From: Akebia trifoliata
Taxonomy: Eukaryota; Streptophyta; Magnoliopsida; Ranunculales; Lardizabalaceae
DNA length: 64,000 nucleotides
Direction of reading: 5' to 3'
Assembly: GCA_017979445.1 (NCBI GenBank)
Contig: CM030711.1
Location: 7,471,221-7,535,220 of the forward strand
The notes below the pieces were generated by a model. That model was not told where the DNA came from, did no database searches, and saw nothing but the letters and a program-made list of their open reading frames with translations. Shown here in pieces: positions 43,765-55,062 of the stretch. The position numbers were made by a program, and so were the translations under genes. The first letter of the stretch is position 1, and every line of letters begins with the position of its first letter.

Positions 43765-45395
43765 CTATCCCTATTTATAAATTTTCCATTTTGTAGATAA
43801 GTTAAAAGTTATAATCTACAATGCAATTTTAGAGTGTATTAGATTTCAATGTTAAAGAGAAAAGCAAATTATGTTTTACGAACAAGTGTTATAATGTTGA
43901 GTGACATGGGTCATTCTTAATTGAAAAGATTTGATAACTGAAGTTTCCGGATAATTACATGAAATCTAATATGTGGAAGTTACATAATTGTATAAGTACA
44001 CCCTGATTATACATTCTAATCGTAAGATAATAATCTGATGCATCTTGATGTATCTTAATGACCATGCAGCTTGGCATTAAGTAACTAATAAGGTCCCATA
44101 AAGTTATTTTTGGGATCGTAATTGCACAAGGATTATCAACTGTAATTGTTATTTCCCCTTAAATAAAAATAAATTATATTGAATTACTAAATTATCGAAG
44201 CTAATAGAATTTTCTTACTATTTGCAGGTGAAAAGGACAAATTTGGAGACCAATAAATTTTGTAACAATATGCAAGCAAAAAAGGGAACCACCAACCAAA
44301 ACTCAACAGCAAATGTTGCCACGTTACCTTGTCGCTACACTTTTGTGGTAGCCGCGGTGATCTAGAGGAGTTGTGCCTCGAGATTCGAGCTAAACCTTTT
44401 GGACTTTTTGGACATTGTAACAATAGACCCTTCTCTAATCGAATATTGCAAAAAGATGACCTGAAAATTTGAATATAAAATCTATAAATTGAGGGGTTGT
44501 CCTAACGGAAGGGATCCTTCTTCTTATTCTTAATTTTTTTGTTATTTTCTACTTTTGAGAGAATTTTTATAAGTGAGAGCTAAAAGGATCTTCTCTTCTC
44601 CTTTTTTTCTTTAGTTTCTTCTTGAAATACGTTTAAGTTGGGAATCAAAGTGCAGTAACAATTTCTCTCATTATCCTTCCACCATATTTTCTCTGTTTTA
44701 TTATTACTATAATTTGTTCCTCGCAATGATCAGCTAGATTCTCCATAGAGAGAATAATGATGCCGCAACAAGTCTTACTTGATTTCGTTTAAACAACTCT
44801 ATATTTTCTGTTTTCATTGTGTTTGTATAAAGTTTATTAAGTTTAGATTATCCGATTTTGTTGATTGTTCTTACTTTGATAATTATTGCTTAGATAAAAT
44901 CAAGTTTAATCATGCTTAGTGACAACTTGAGATAGAAATCTGATAATACCACATTGATTCATAATTCACACACATTTTCAGATTTATCTAAGAGCATTAA
45001 TTGTATGATCCTCCAATCCATAAATAATGGTTTGTTGTGTGGATTGAGATTGAATTAGAGTTACTTAGCTTGTTAAGTTGACTTGCAAATGTAGATTTGA
45101 TTTTTCTAATTTCCTTAACGTTACTTTAAATTCGTTTCTTACTTTAATTTCATTATTTTCTTTGCTGCAATTTTTATACTCTATTTTAAATTTGTTTTTA
45201 AAATCTGTTTTGATTTTAATTCGAAAGAAGATCTAAATCGACTATTGTCCCTGTGGAACGAACTTTACTCACCAAAGTTTTCTTTTATTATTTGTTCAAT
45301 TTTACATCTACAATCAATCAATCTACTACAATTGGAATAGTAACCTTGTAGAATTCATCTTTTATTATTTAGTAGATAATATATATATTTTCTAA
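43765..45395. mobile_element. 1.6 kb insertion relative to 52980, LTR-like at its right end
   Basis: At 52965-52995 the sequence runs GGGCACTCAATTGGACACTATAATC without a break. Here GGGCACTCAATTGGAC (about 43746) and CACTATAATCTAATTG (45397) are 1.6 kb apart. The insert contains ATTGTCCCTGTGGAACGAAC at about 45245, close to a phrase near the 3' end of gypsy-type LTRs, and a TATAAATTGAGGGGTTGTCC promoter-like word at about 44481. No TG...CA ends or target duplication are certain; it may be a decayed solo LTR. Confidence 0.45.
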
Positions 45396-47058
45396 CACTA
45401 TAATCTAATTGATTGGGCTTCCAGTTTTATTTAAGCTAAACTCTAATTTAATTATGTTAGACAAAGTCATTTGGGCACACCATGTGGAAGGAAACTGGCT
45501 ATCGCCTATTTTTTCCCTTCATATAGCACCGCTTCAATGTGTGTTAGACTGGACGGCAACTATGTCCCCCTGAAAGGTGTCGGGTTATTCAAAATCTTAA
45601 GCCAAGCCCATTTAACTTGGGTTGTGCTTCAAATTCTCAACTAAGCCCAACTCCCAAAATGGACATATGTATAGCAATGCAAGATAGAAGGTGATTCATG
45701 CATGTGATTGTGATTTCATAGAACATTTTGTCTAGAAGATAAGAAACTCTTGTCTCGTGCCATGATACTTGTTCCTCTTGGACGCATCAATACACTTTTC
45801 ATAAGTTGATTAATCAGGAGAGTGTAAAAAATGAGGTGTCTATAGGTGGTCATATTGAGAGATTGAAAATTGAGACCTTCACTATCTAACACCTGATCTT
45901 AACATTTGTCTTTTTTTTTCTTTTCTTTCTTTCTTTTGGCTAAATGTCTTTTTCAGAGTTCAAAATCTTATCAAACTAGTTGCACGTTAGTTCAAATTCA
46001 TCAAACCCACTAATATTTATTAAAGAATTTTAAAAGGAGCTGTGTTGGAGTTACATCGAAAGTGACATCGTCGCGGACATTGGTGTGCACTGAACCTATG
46101 TTCCCAAAATTGCAACAACGCCCGCATAGGCCCGTTCTGCCCGCCTAGATCATTTAAGTGCCTAGGCCTTACCTAAAGTGTGGTTTCAAAAATTGGGGTT
46201 AAAATGATAATTTTATAAAATAATTTTGTATAAATTATGTTTTAAAAGATAATCAAGCAATTTTAAAGATAAATGGTATCTCAAATATTTAACTAATCTT
46301 GAGTTGTCACAGATTAAAAAAACTAATAGGTTGCATGTGCAAATTGACTTAAAGTGCAAACTTCAGGATTTATGAATGATTAAAATTTCTTCAAAGGAAA
46401 TTTTAAAGATAATATTATCATTTAATATATTGTAAAGGTTTTTGTTGTTATTTTTAAGTATTAAATTTTGAGGATAACATAATAAAATGATATTTCTATT
46501 ATTTTAAAAAGGTAAAAACTTTCAAATGTGGTTATAGGGTCGTGCGATCGTAATTTTATTTATTTTGATAAAGATGACTTTAATAATAATTACTTAGATG
46601 TAAAGTTGGGGGCATTTTAAAAAATGAAACGGTTAAAACCCATTTTTAATTTGAAACGGCTTAAATTTGTTTCAATTTCTTGTTCCTAATTCATAGTTTT
46701 CTTGTAGTGCTTATATATTAGTTGTGTTGACGTTCATGTTTGCATAGTAGTTGGGTAACTTAGTACTATCTTGGTAATGATATTTACATTTTCTTTTTTG
46801 CTCTTATTTGCATGGCCTTTACTACATAAAAAATTGAAATATTAACTTTTTTTCTGTTGCTTAAGTCCTGCCTAGGTCCCAGCACGGCCCTAAGAGGGTC
46901 CACCACTTAGGTCCCGCTCGCTTTTAACAACCTTGCAGAAAATCATAAATGCTTCTCACTCATATCTTGATGAAAATCATCTATGGTTCTATAGACGCAT
47001 CCATGTCCAATGCCTAAAACGACGTCAATTTCAATGTTACTTCAATGCCCTGTCGTTT

Positions 47059-47459
47059 ATATGACATAGGAGTGTAAATGGATAGTCGAAATCCAAATCC
47101 GAATTCGAATTCGAAAAATCGGATATTATCTGAAATTTTCAGATATCGAATTCGGATTCAGATGTTATTTTAACATTCGAATAAGTTTTGGATACGAATT
47201 CTTATGTTACGAAATCCGATTCGAAAATATCCGCTCCGAATTGAATATATGTGTTACGTATTCATGTTACACAACAAAACTTATTTATGTATATCCTATT
47301 GTGTATTCATGTTACACAACCAAATTTAATTTACAAAGTTATCTTCTCTCTCAACATAAACCCAAGAACCAACAGTAGCCAGCAGGTGGGTTTCATCGTT
47401 TCAACTGTGCGAACTCCATAGCCACCATCTTCTCTGGCAGCCGAAGAGTATCAAGCTAA

Positions 47460-47523
<64 letters not shown>

Positions 47524-47963
47524 CCCCCATAGTAAAACCCTTTTTTCATTTTCAAAATTCATCGATTTCAACTTCAATCAAAATAATCTTGATTTATTTT
47601 TTGAAAATCTATTTCTTCAGGTTGATGCAAAAAATACTTGATGTTTTAATCGAATTTTTCATCATTTTTTTTCAAAAATTAAAGTTTATTTAATTTTAAG
47701 ACCATTTTTTTTTTTCAAAAATTCAAAGTTCATTTGAAAAAAAATAGGAAAATTGATTTGGTTTTTACAGATTTGTAGGGTTTTTATTGAATCGAATAAT
47801 ATTAGATATCCGATATATTTTTCAAATTCGAATTCGAATTTGGTTTGTGATATCCGATCGGATTCGAATTGGAATTTGGATATCAATATTTTTTTTTCGG
47901 ATTCGAATTCAAATATAGCACTATCCGATGGAATATCTATCCGTTGACAGCCCTAATATGACA
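47059..47963. mobile_element. non-autonomous hAT-type element with 8 bp target duplication
   Basis: The element body 47067-47955 (889 bp) starts TAGGAGTGTAAATGGATAG and ends CTATCCGTTGACAGCCCTA. Both flanks are ATATGACA (47059-47066 and 47956-47963), an exact 8 bp duplication as made by hAT transposases. Inverted subterminal DNA (CGAAATCCAAATCCGAATTC and its complement) covers about 170 bp on each side. The interior holds a (CT)n/(CA)n tract at 47463-47523 and no transposase. The same insertion at 17065 shows that it predates the segmental duplication. Confidence 0.9.
47463..47523. repeat. compound (CT)n(CA)n microsatellite
   Basis: About 46 bp of CT followed by about 12 bp of CA. The paralogous site at 17469-17491 is CA only. 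Confidence 0.95.
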
Positions 47964-48138
47964 TATTCATGGCAGACTCTTTTTAAGGATTTTTATGAGG
48001 AGTTTTTAATTTTTTCTAAGAAGGAATGATTGAGATATTGTAAATTTGATTTTCATTTAGGCAACCTCGTTGAATAAAAAAAATATTGTTAAATTTTGCA
48101 ATTTTTTATTATCATCGATTCTTGCATAACAATTTTTT

Positions 48139-48270
48139 AAGAGAGCTGCTATTGGCACCCAACTCTTACTTTTTCCACCCCAATTTTTTTAAAGAAAATA
48201 AGTCAATGGTTGACAATAAGTATTTGGGGTGCTTTTAGCAAAAGATAATTTGGCAATAGAAGTTCTCTTT
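48139..48270. mobile_element. full-length MITE, AGAGAGCT family
   Basis: AAGAGAGCTGCTATTGGCAC on the left, AATTTGGCAATAGAAGTTCT on the right, and the same centre as the copy at 18080-18213. Confidence 0.75.
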
Positions 48271-48510
48271 TTTTATTTATTTTTGTTTAGAGTGAAAAAA
48301 AAACATCGCATTCAATGCCAATCACAAATTAATAAACAACATAGTAAAAGACTCTACTTGCTAAGAACACCTCTTTATATTAATATTTACAAATGTAACC
48401 AATTTTTTTTTAACTTTTTTCACCTAACAGCACATGAAAGTCACTTGCCACGTCAAACCTAATGAGGGTAATTTTGTAAATTGGGGATGTATTCCCATGT
48501 TATACCAGAT

Positions 48511-49807
48511 TCAATCCAATCCATCAACTTCGCAGTTCTCGAGATACTTAAAAGCTTCATCTAGTTTCACAATCCAATCAAATTCGTTGTTTGCATCTTC
48601 AGACCATTTTGCATGCCCACTCCTTATAATTCTACACAACACCAGTTCTTCAAATATCTCCTAAAATATCAAACATAAAACCAACAAAAAAAAAAGTTAT
48701 AAAAAGGGGTGTAATTCTTAGTCCTAATAATTTGAATGCATACCCTTTTTGGGGTTAATTTATTATGAATAGGTCTACATAGTTTCAGAATCTCTTTTAC
48801 CAAATAGGGAATATGTTTTGAAATTACAATGAATAGGTCTACTCACCAGGTCTACATACTTGGTAAAAATATTTATTTTGAATTAAAATGAATCGTGTGC
48901 TAGAACGGGAATTTCACAAATGTCAATGGACAATATTGTAAATCAGGCTTTCTAAAATTATGCATCAAAATATGTTTTGAAAATATTTATAGAATAGTCA
49001 ATCTATGTATCAAACTTAATTTGTAGATAAGTTGTTGATAAAAATGACTCTTAACATGTATAGAAAAAATGTTAAATTTACTTTTAATCCTCTTTGATTT
49101 AACCAGAGTAAATTAATGACCCCTATTTTAATTTAAATTAAAAACAAATTAAAACAACCTTATTCTTGTGGTGTAAAGTGTACTCATGCATGATCCATGG
49201 GGTTTTCTCATTGTTGTCGATTTTGAATACTAGTCCTTGCTTGTATCCAATACACCTTTGTTCTTGATTCAAAATTTCCTTATTTCCACCATTAGTTTTC
49301 CACACACCTATATTTCCTTTTATACTTCGTTTGGATAAGGAGAACCTGGCGTAAGTCTTTCTCTATGAGCAAAGTAATATTGTTCTGTGTTATTGTCTCT
49401 CACATGTTCAAGTCCTGAAAAAATCATAAAAGTAAGTCATTATAGATTTCACTATTTAATTGAAAGGTGATATGATCGGGGTTAAAGTAGACCCTCAATC
49501 CACTAGAAACAAGAATAATTCTACTATTTTACAAAGGTGTGACCTCTTGGATCTTCTTCCATTATACAAATCAGCTCATTCAATAGGTCATTGAAAATTT
49601 GTAAGACAGAAGAAGAAGAAGAAGAAAAATAGTAATAAAACAGAAATATATGTATCCATAAAATGCATACGTACCTGGGAGCTTCCATGGTTCAGACTCG
49701 TAGACTTGGCAGTCCTTAATGGGGTATGGTTGAAGTATTCCCCCATTTACCCTAGTGTTGAGATGCTCCACTAACTCAATATCGCTTGGTGAGAATTTGA
49801 AGGCTAC

Positions 49808-49810
<3 letters not shown>
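48511..49810 (-). pseudogene. NAC-domain gene copy with one frameshift (type Y, copy Y4)
   Basis: The exons are 49675-49810 (start ATG at 49808-49810; FKFSPSDIELVEHLNTRV, IKDCQVYESEPWKLP), 49159-49414 and 48511-48660 (EIFEELVLCRIIRSGHAKWS, tail ending VDGLD). Splice sites are intact. Exon 2 is 256 bp, one base shorter than in Y1 and Y2: the loss is in the TATCC word near 49334, where Y1 has TATCCC, and it ends the frame shortly after SPYP. Downstream of the change the original frame is otherwise clean (GVWKTNGGNKEIL, KTPWIMHEYTLHH). A promoter with the TATA-like box (about 49907-49919) is present. It is either a very young pseudogene or a base-calling error at a homopolymer. Confidence 0.8.

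Positions 49811-49811
<1 letters not shown>

Positions 49812-49860
<49 letters not shown>
49812..49860. repeat. long (CT)n in the 5' leader of NAC Y4
   Basis: About 48 bp of CT, starting two bases from the start codon (minus strand: GA run, then ATG). Y1 and Y2 have about 25-30 bp, interrupted. Confidence 0.95.
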
Positions 49861-49864
<4 letters not shown>

Positions 49865-49906
49865 GGAGACTAAGGGAAGAAGAATGAATGAATCTTCAGG
49901 ATCAAA

Positions 49907-49919
49907 GTCCTATAAATAG
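49907..49919 (-). promoter_or_regulatory. TATA-like box of NAC Y4
   Basis: The minus strand reads CTATTTATAGGAC, identical in sequence to the Y2 motif at 23107-23119. Confidence 0.5.
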
Positions 49920-51756
49920 CACTTGAGACATGTTAACATCATGTCATTGCATGTCGAGTCAGCAATGACAATGTTCAACCTAACACTAACTTGGAGTCAT
50001 ATTTAGTCCAAACCATAAAAAGGGTATCTCGATTATATGTCTATTCAACTTGATTGGGCCCAACGGCTGGACACTTTTGGCACTCTGACTTTTACTTATT
50101 ATATATATATTTGCTAGATTTTTGTTTTTTGTTTAGGATTTTATATGAATCTAATCATAATTATAAATTACTGAAATTACTTGATTTTGGAGTTGAAGTT
50201 ACTTGATTTTGATTTTGATTTTGAGAAGAAATTAAAAATAATTACTTAATATTTCATTTTTTTGGTCAGATTGATTTAGCCCAACAGCTGAACCACTTTT
50301 GATAGACCGGATCAATCATATGTGTCAACGAACTGGTCCAATTTTTAAAACATTAGTTTGATGTGGGGCACTCAATTGGACTCACTAATCCTATAAGGAT
50401 TTTGGTAGATCTATATTATATATTTATAATATCATAAATAAAAAGTAAGCATTTATCTAAAGAATGATGATTTAATCTCACACCATCATAAGAACATCAA
50501 GAATAAAAAATAAAAAAAAAACAGGATTGCATTGAATTTTTCACAACTTTCGTTATTCAAATCATTGACTATATCCCTAAGTTTTTAGAGCCAGATCATT
50601 AGACTATGAAAAAGACATAAACAAATAAAAATTCCCAATCTAACTCCATCTTACATACAAATTGGGGTGGTGTTTGCTAAAGTTGATGTGGCAATAAAAT
50701 CTCTCTAAATTTTTTTAGGCATTTTGATTGATCTATTTATATATTTATATTATCAGGTTTAAAATCAAAGCATTCATGCCTTGAGATTTAATCAAATATC
50801 CAATAGTCATGATTTAATGTCACACCACCAAAAATAAAATAGAGAGTATACATCAAATATTTGACATGGTTCATTGTTAATATGGTCGCCTACGTCCCAG
50901 TTGTCATAGGCAATTCCCCTTCCTTCCCAAACATTTGAAAACATGCTCACTGTACTCCATCAAATCATGTTTATTTGATTATCCCATATACTCGAGTCTC
51001 AATGATAATTGACTTCCCTCTCGTATCCTTTTCATGTCAAGGTTGGGTCACATCTCTCTGTTTTCTAACTTTGATCAATAGATTAAACAATAATATAATG
51101 TACAAATATCACTTATAGTTATGTACAACAATGTGCGCGAGGTGAGTGGACGAAACCTATTATGTTACCTTACCTTTTGGAATTTCCACTATGGGTCAAA
51201 CCCATAATCCTCTCAATTTGTGATTTACCTTTTTCTTCATTTCTTTTCTTTTTTATATTTTATTTAGTGCAAATGGTGCCATGTAATTGCCCTCCATTCA
51301 ACATTCCTTGTGAGAGGCCAACAATCAACTTCATTTATAACTCATAGTTATATGCAACGTCATGTTTTTTTTTTTTTCATGTTCGTCCGGGAGTGTATCA
51401 AACTTTTATATTATAAAAGCACAGGACCCACACGTTAGAAATGTCTCTCTCTCTCGCACATGTAGAATTGTCTCTTGGTGCTATTCATGTTGGGTTAATT
51501 TGTGGAATATACCAAACCTTGTACAAACATATTTACAAATATTGCAAACAGAGGCATCTGAGTTTCCTATTTTCTCCGAACCTAGTGAAAACTAAATAAC
51601 AAAACAATTTATTTCATACCGATTCATGATTCAATATATATATTTTTTGCTTTGGCGGGCCGCACGTGATATCAAGAGAACTTTTTGTTCATATTTTCAA
51701 AGATTTGCCTCTGAGATTAGTTTCCTAAGAAAATAATTAAAAGAATATATGTATAC
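49920..51756. repeat. upstream/intergenic block of the Y4-X5 module (partner 23120-24700)
   Basis: Collinear with 23120-24700. A stretch at about 50810-51025 (GGTCGCCTACGTCCCAGTTG, ATACTCGAGTCTC) has no counterpart there. A poly-T tract lies at 51365-51379. No coding region is recognised. Confidence 0.75.
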
Positions 51757-51892
51757 CTAGGTGATTCCATGGTTCAAAATTGTAGACATCGCAGTCGTTA
51801 ATGGGGTTTGATTCAAGTATTTCTTTGTTTATCTTTCCTTTGAGGTAGCTCAATAAGGTTGCATCCGTAGGTGAGAATATGTAGTGTGACAT
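51757..51892 (-). pseudogene. NAC-domain exon 1, intact but orphaned (type X, copy X5)
   Basis: The minus strand from ATG (51890-51892) reads MSHYIFSPTDATLLSYLKGK, INKEILESNPINDCDVYNFE and PWNHL, 45 codons plus one base, with a GT donor at 51756. This is the cleanest type X exon 1: subdomains A and B complete, DVYNFEPW intact. No exon 2 or 3 is found to the left. The TATA box (plus-strand TTTTTATA, 51988-51995) is conserved. A transcript could start here but would read into repeat DNA. Confidence 0.82.
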
Positions 51893-51987
51893 TGGAGGAA
51901 CACAAACAATGACCCAATACATACTACCAGTCACTCTATCTCAATTGAAAACTTATGGGAAGAGATATTATTTGAAGGAAGTTTCCT

Positions 51988-51995
51988 TTTTTATA
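51988..51995 (-). promoter_or_regulatory. TATA box of NAC X5
   Basis: The minus strand reads TATAAAAA in a block shared with X1 and X3, about 95 bp upstream of the exon start codon. Confidence 0.6.
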
Positions 51996-52188
51996 ATACT
52001 TTTCAATGTACAAATCTAAGCTTCAATTTATTTACTGAATTTGCCACGAATGCATCTAAACTCCACTTCCATGAAAATTTATTTCCCCAACTCCATCTTA
52101 ATACGATGGTTCAAAGTCCCAACCATAATAAGAGTTAAATATAGGCCCATGATGGACTTAGACCCATTTCAGGGAGTTCGGTTCCAAG

Positions 52189-52669
52189 AAGTACCTAGTC
52201 TGAGGGCAGTATGATAGGTGCACTTGCTGGAATGGACTCTCCCAAATCAGTCCTACATCATGAGTTGCAAGAAATCCTCGAAGGGATCGATTTAGCTGCC
52301 GCCCATCAGTGCACTCATATTGAAGTTCAATCTAATTCCCTTGTTGCTGTTAGCATCCTAAACAATGTGTGGAATCCCCCATGGCATGTTCATCATCTTT
52401 ACTTGGCTATCTCAAGGTTAATTTCATCTTTCTATGAAGTTGTTTTCTCTCCCACGTGTTCAGAGAAATTAACAGGGCTGCTGACTTCCTTGCGTCACTG
52501 CAACTCGTTGTTGGTTATCATGTGCTGAATTGTAACTCTTCTCCTATTGATTTTTTGTCGATCCTTGATAAGGATCGTAGTGGTTCGCGGTTCCTAAGGT
52601 TGTAGCTGGTTTGGGTCTGGCCTTAACCCAGTTAATCTTCCAAAAAAAAAAAAAAAGTAACCCGTCTGA
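52189..52669 (+). mobile_element. 5'-truncated LINE 3' end with target duplication
   Basis: The insert runs about 52204-52656. It encodes the C-terminal RNase H-like domain usual in plant LINE ORF2: HHELQEILEGIDLAAAHQCT, HIEVQSNSLVAVSILNNVWN and PPWHVHHLYLAISRL. After a one-base frame change near 52460 it continues REINRAADFLASLQL and ends SRFLRL with a TAG. A poly-A tail (52642-52656) follows. The flanks AAGTACCTAGTCTGA (52189-52203) and AAGTAACCCGTCTGA (52655-52669) are a 15 bp target duplication. The paralogous site at about 4537 (AAGAAGTACCCAGTCTGATA) shows the empty state. The frameshift and the 5' truncation make it inactive. Confidence 0.92.
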
Positions 52670-53984
52670 TAACTTGCAGGACCAATTTCGGATCCTTCCA
52701 ATCTGATAGTGATCTTAACCAATAATGTGTTGAAATATACAACTAATGTAAATTTACATTTTGCATTTCTTAAATCAAATCGAATTATAATGATGCTTTA
52801 GATTGGATCCAGAACAATACAGATCTTATCGGATTAATACCAATTTGGATCCAAATCTGATCCATCTTTATTATATGTCTAACAATAAATTTAAAAACTT
52901 GATCCACTATGGGTGTCCATTGAGGTGTTTTACTTAAAAGGGGGAAACCCCCAACTCTTTCCTGCAAATTTCTTGTGGGCACTCAATTGGACACTATAAT
53001 CTAATTGATTGGGCTTTAAGTTTTGGTTAAGCTAAACTCTAATTTAATTATGTTAGTCAGGCTCCCAGTTAGACAAATTCATTTGGACACACCATGTGGA
53101 AGGAAACTAGCCATCGCCAGTCAACTAGTATGTGATATAATCAACTATTGTCTGTTTTTCCCTCCCAAGAGTGTGAGTTAGACTGGGCGGCGATTATGTC
53201 CCCTTGAAAGGTGTTGGGTTATTCAAAATCTTAATCCAAGCCCATCAAACTTGGGTTGAGATTAGGCTTCAAATTCTCAACTAAGACCAACTCCCAAATT
53301 GGACATATATAGATATAGTACTGCAAGGTAGAAGGTGATTCATGCATGTGATTGTGATTTAATATTGTCTTAAGAAAGATAAGAAACTCTTGCCTCGTGC
53401 CATGATACTTATTCCTCTTGCACACATCAAGGCACTTTTCTGGGCCCAGCCCATGAATGTTGGACTCTCCTCTCATGGGCTTTATGAAACAGATTGTTGG
53501 ATGGATCATAAATGTTGTGACTAGATGCCAACCCACACACATGGAAACCCGATTATTGAAAATCAATCCCTTCAAACACTAAAGTAATTAATTTCAATAA
53601 TCAAACCCCAAGAATGTGTTGTAAAATAAATACAAGTAATAATAAAGAAAGTAGAGAAAAGAAAACAACCACAACACAAGATATATGTGATTACAAAAAT
53701 GAAGGTTTATACTTGGTTCCAACTCTCTGGTGAAATCCACTAAATCTCTATATCCACTAAATCCACCAAACCGTAGCACCAATCTCTAGTTAATGGGTCC
53801 ACTTAACCGGTATCTAATTTTCAAGGAGAGGACAAGAAAATAATTATATAAGAAAATACAGCAAAATTAAATTTTGGACTGTTGTCACATTTGTGTCTCC
53901 TTATTTAGAACTTTCGGTTCATCTCCTCTCAAATTATAAATGCACAATGCGTCACACAATTATGTCATCCAACGTTGGACATTT
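52670..53984. repeat. non-coding NAC-array repeats
   Basis: 52670-53100 matches 4550-4919. 53280-53790 matches 27180-27550 (GGTGATTCATGCATGTGATT, GAACAGATTGTTGG-like). 53760-53890 holds, in complement, the ACTAGAGATTGG/GTTAATTGGAC words of 9580-9640. No gene is seen. Confidence 0.7.
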
Positions 53985-54000
53985 GTATATATATATATAC

Positions 54001-54370
54001 ACCCTACACTTTACCTTACGCTTTACCAAATGTGTTTTGTCCTACATGGGTTAGAAGTTTTGGAATGGGCTGATTTTTGGTGAGGATGATCTCTACGATT
54101 AGAAGATCATCTTCACCAAAAATCGAGATCATCCTCACCAAAAATCAGCCCATTCCAAAATTTCTAGCCCCATGTTTACAAGTTGAAAAATCGTGGACCG
54201 TCCATTTTTTGTAAACCATTTTTTATGGGGCTAGAAGTTTTGGAATGGGCTGATTTTTGGTGAGGATGATCTCCTCACAAAAAATCAGCTTATTCCAAAA
54301 CTTCTAACCATCTAGGACAAAACACGTATGGTAAAACGTAAGGTAAAGCGTGGGGTGGGGAATGGGACCC
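54001..54370. mobile_element. palindromic (TA)n-flanked element, copy P3
   Basis: Ends ACCCTACACTTTACCTTACG and, complementary, CGTAAGGTAAAGCGTGGGGT. The inner halves GTTAGAAGTTTTGGAATGGG and GCTGATTTTTGGTGAGGATG are each present with their complements. It is bounded by (TA)n on both sides. Confidence 0.8.
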
Positions 54371-54380
54371 TATATATATA

Positions 54381-54632
54381 TACAAAATGTTTCAACACCC
54401 AACATTTTGTCCAATAATTTGCCCAACATGTTGTCTTACATGGAATAGGCTGATTTTTTATGAGAATGATCTTTTAATCCCATGTTTACAAGTTGAAAAA
54501 TGGTAGACCGTCCATTTTTCGTAAATCATTTGTGATGGGGTTAAAAGTTTTAGAATGAGCTGATTTTTGGTGAACTTCTAACCCATGTAGGGCAAACATG
54601 TTGGGCAAAATATTTGGTGCCAAACGGGACCC
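54381..54632. mobile_element. palindromic (TA)n-flanked element, copy P4
   Basis: Left CACCCAACATTTTGTCC, right GGGCAAAATATTTGGTGCC plus AAACGGGACCC. The inner palindrome is partly lost. The left (TA)n is shared with P3. Confidence 0.75.
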
Positions 54633-54660
54633 ATCTATATATATATATATATATATATAA

Positions 54661-55048
54661 GGAGCGGCTCAGCAACCCTAAAGTTTGCCAAGTTTTGTGC
54701 CAAACATTTTTTGTAAATCACTTTTGATGGGGATAGAAGTTTTGGAATAGGCTGATTTTTTGTGAGGATGATCTTTACAGTGAAGAGATCATCCTCACAA
54801 AAAATCAGCTCATTTTGAAATTTCTAACCTTAATTTACAAGTTGAAGAATCGTGGACCGTCCAATTTTTGTAAATCACTTTTGACGGGGTTAGAAGTTTT
54901 GGAATAGGCTGATTTTTGGTGAGGATGATCTCCTCATCATAGACATCATCCTCACAAAAAATCAGCTCATTCCAAAGCTTCTAACCCATATTTTGAAAAA
55001 TGTTTGGTACCAAACTTGGCAAACTTTAGGGCTACTGAACCGTCCCCA
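54661..55048. mobile_element. palindromic (TA)n-flanked element, copy P5
   Basis: Left GGAGCGGCTCAGCAACCCTA with AAGTTTGCCAAGTTTTG; right CAAACTTGGCAAACTTTAGG with GCTACTGAACCGTCC. The terminal repeat is over 40 bp. The inner blocks are as in P3, doubled. Confidence 0.85.
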
Positions 55049-55062
55049 TATATATATATATA

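Larger units (their letters stand above)
45683..49830. repeat. segmental duplication copy (partner 15597-19765)
   Basis: Same order of blocks as 15.6-19.8 kb. At its left it continues into the flank shared with 27180 and 53280 (CAACTAAGCCCAACTCCCAA), showing the unbroken state of the junction that in the partner is replaced by the copia element. Apart from the elements listed separately, 45690-47058 is non-coding. Confidence 0.92.

Noticed and set aside
52211..52528. A host RNase H-like gene
   Set aside because: The domain is the usual C-terminal part of plant LINE ORF2. The poly-A tail and 15 bp target duplication show a truncated retroelement.
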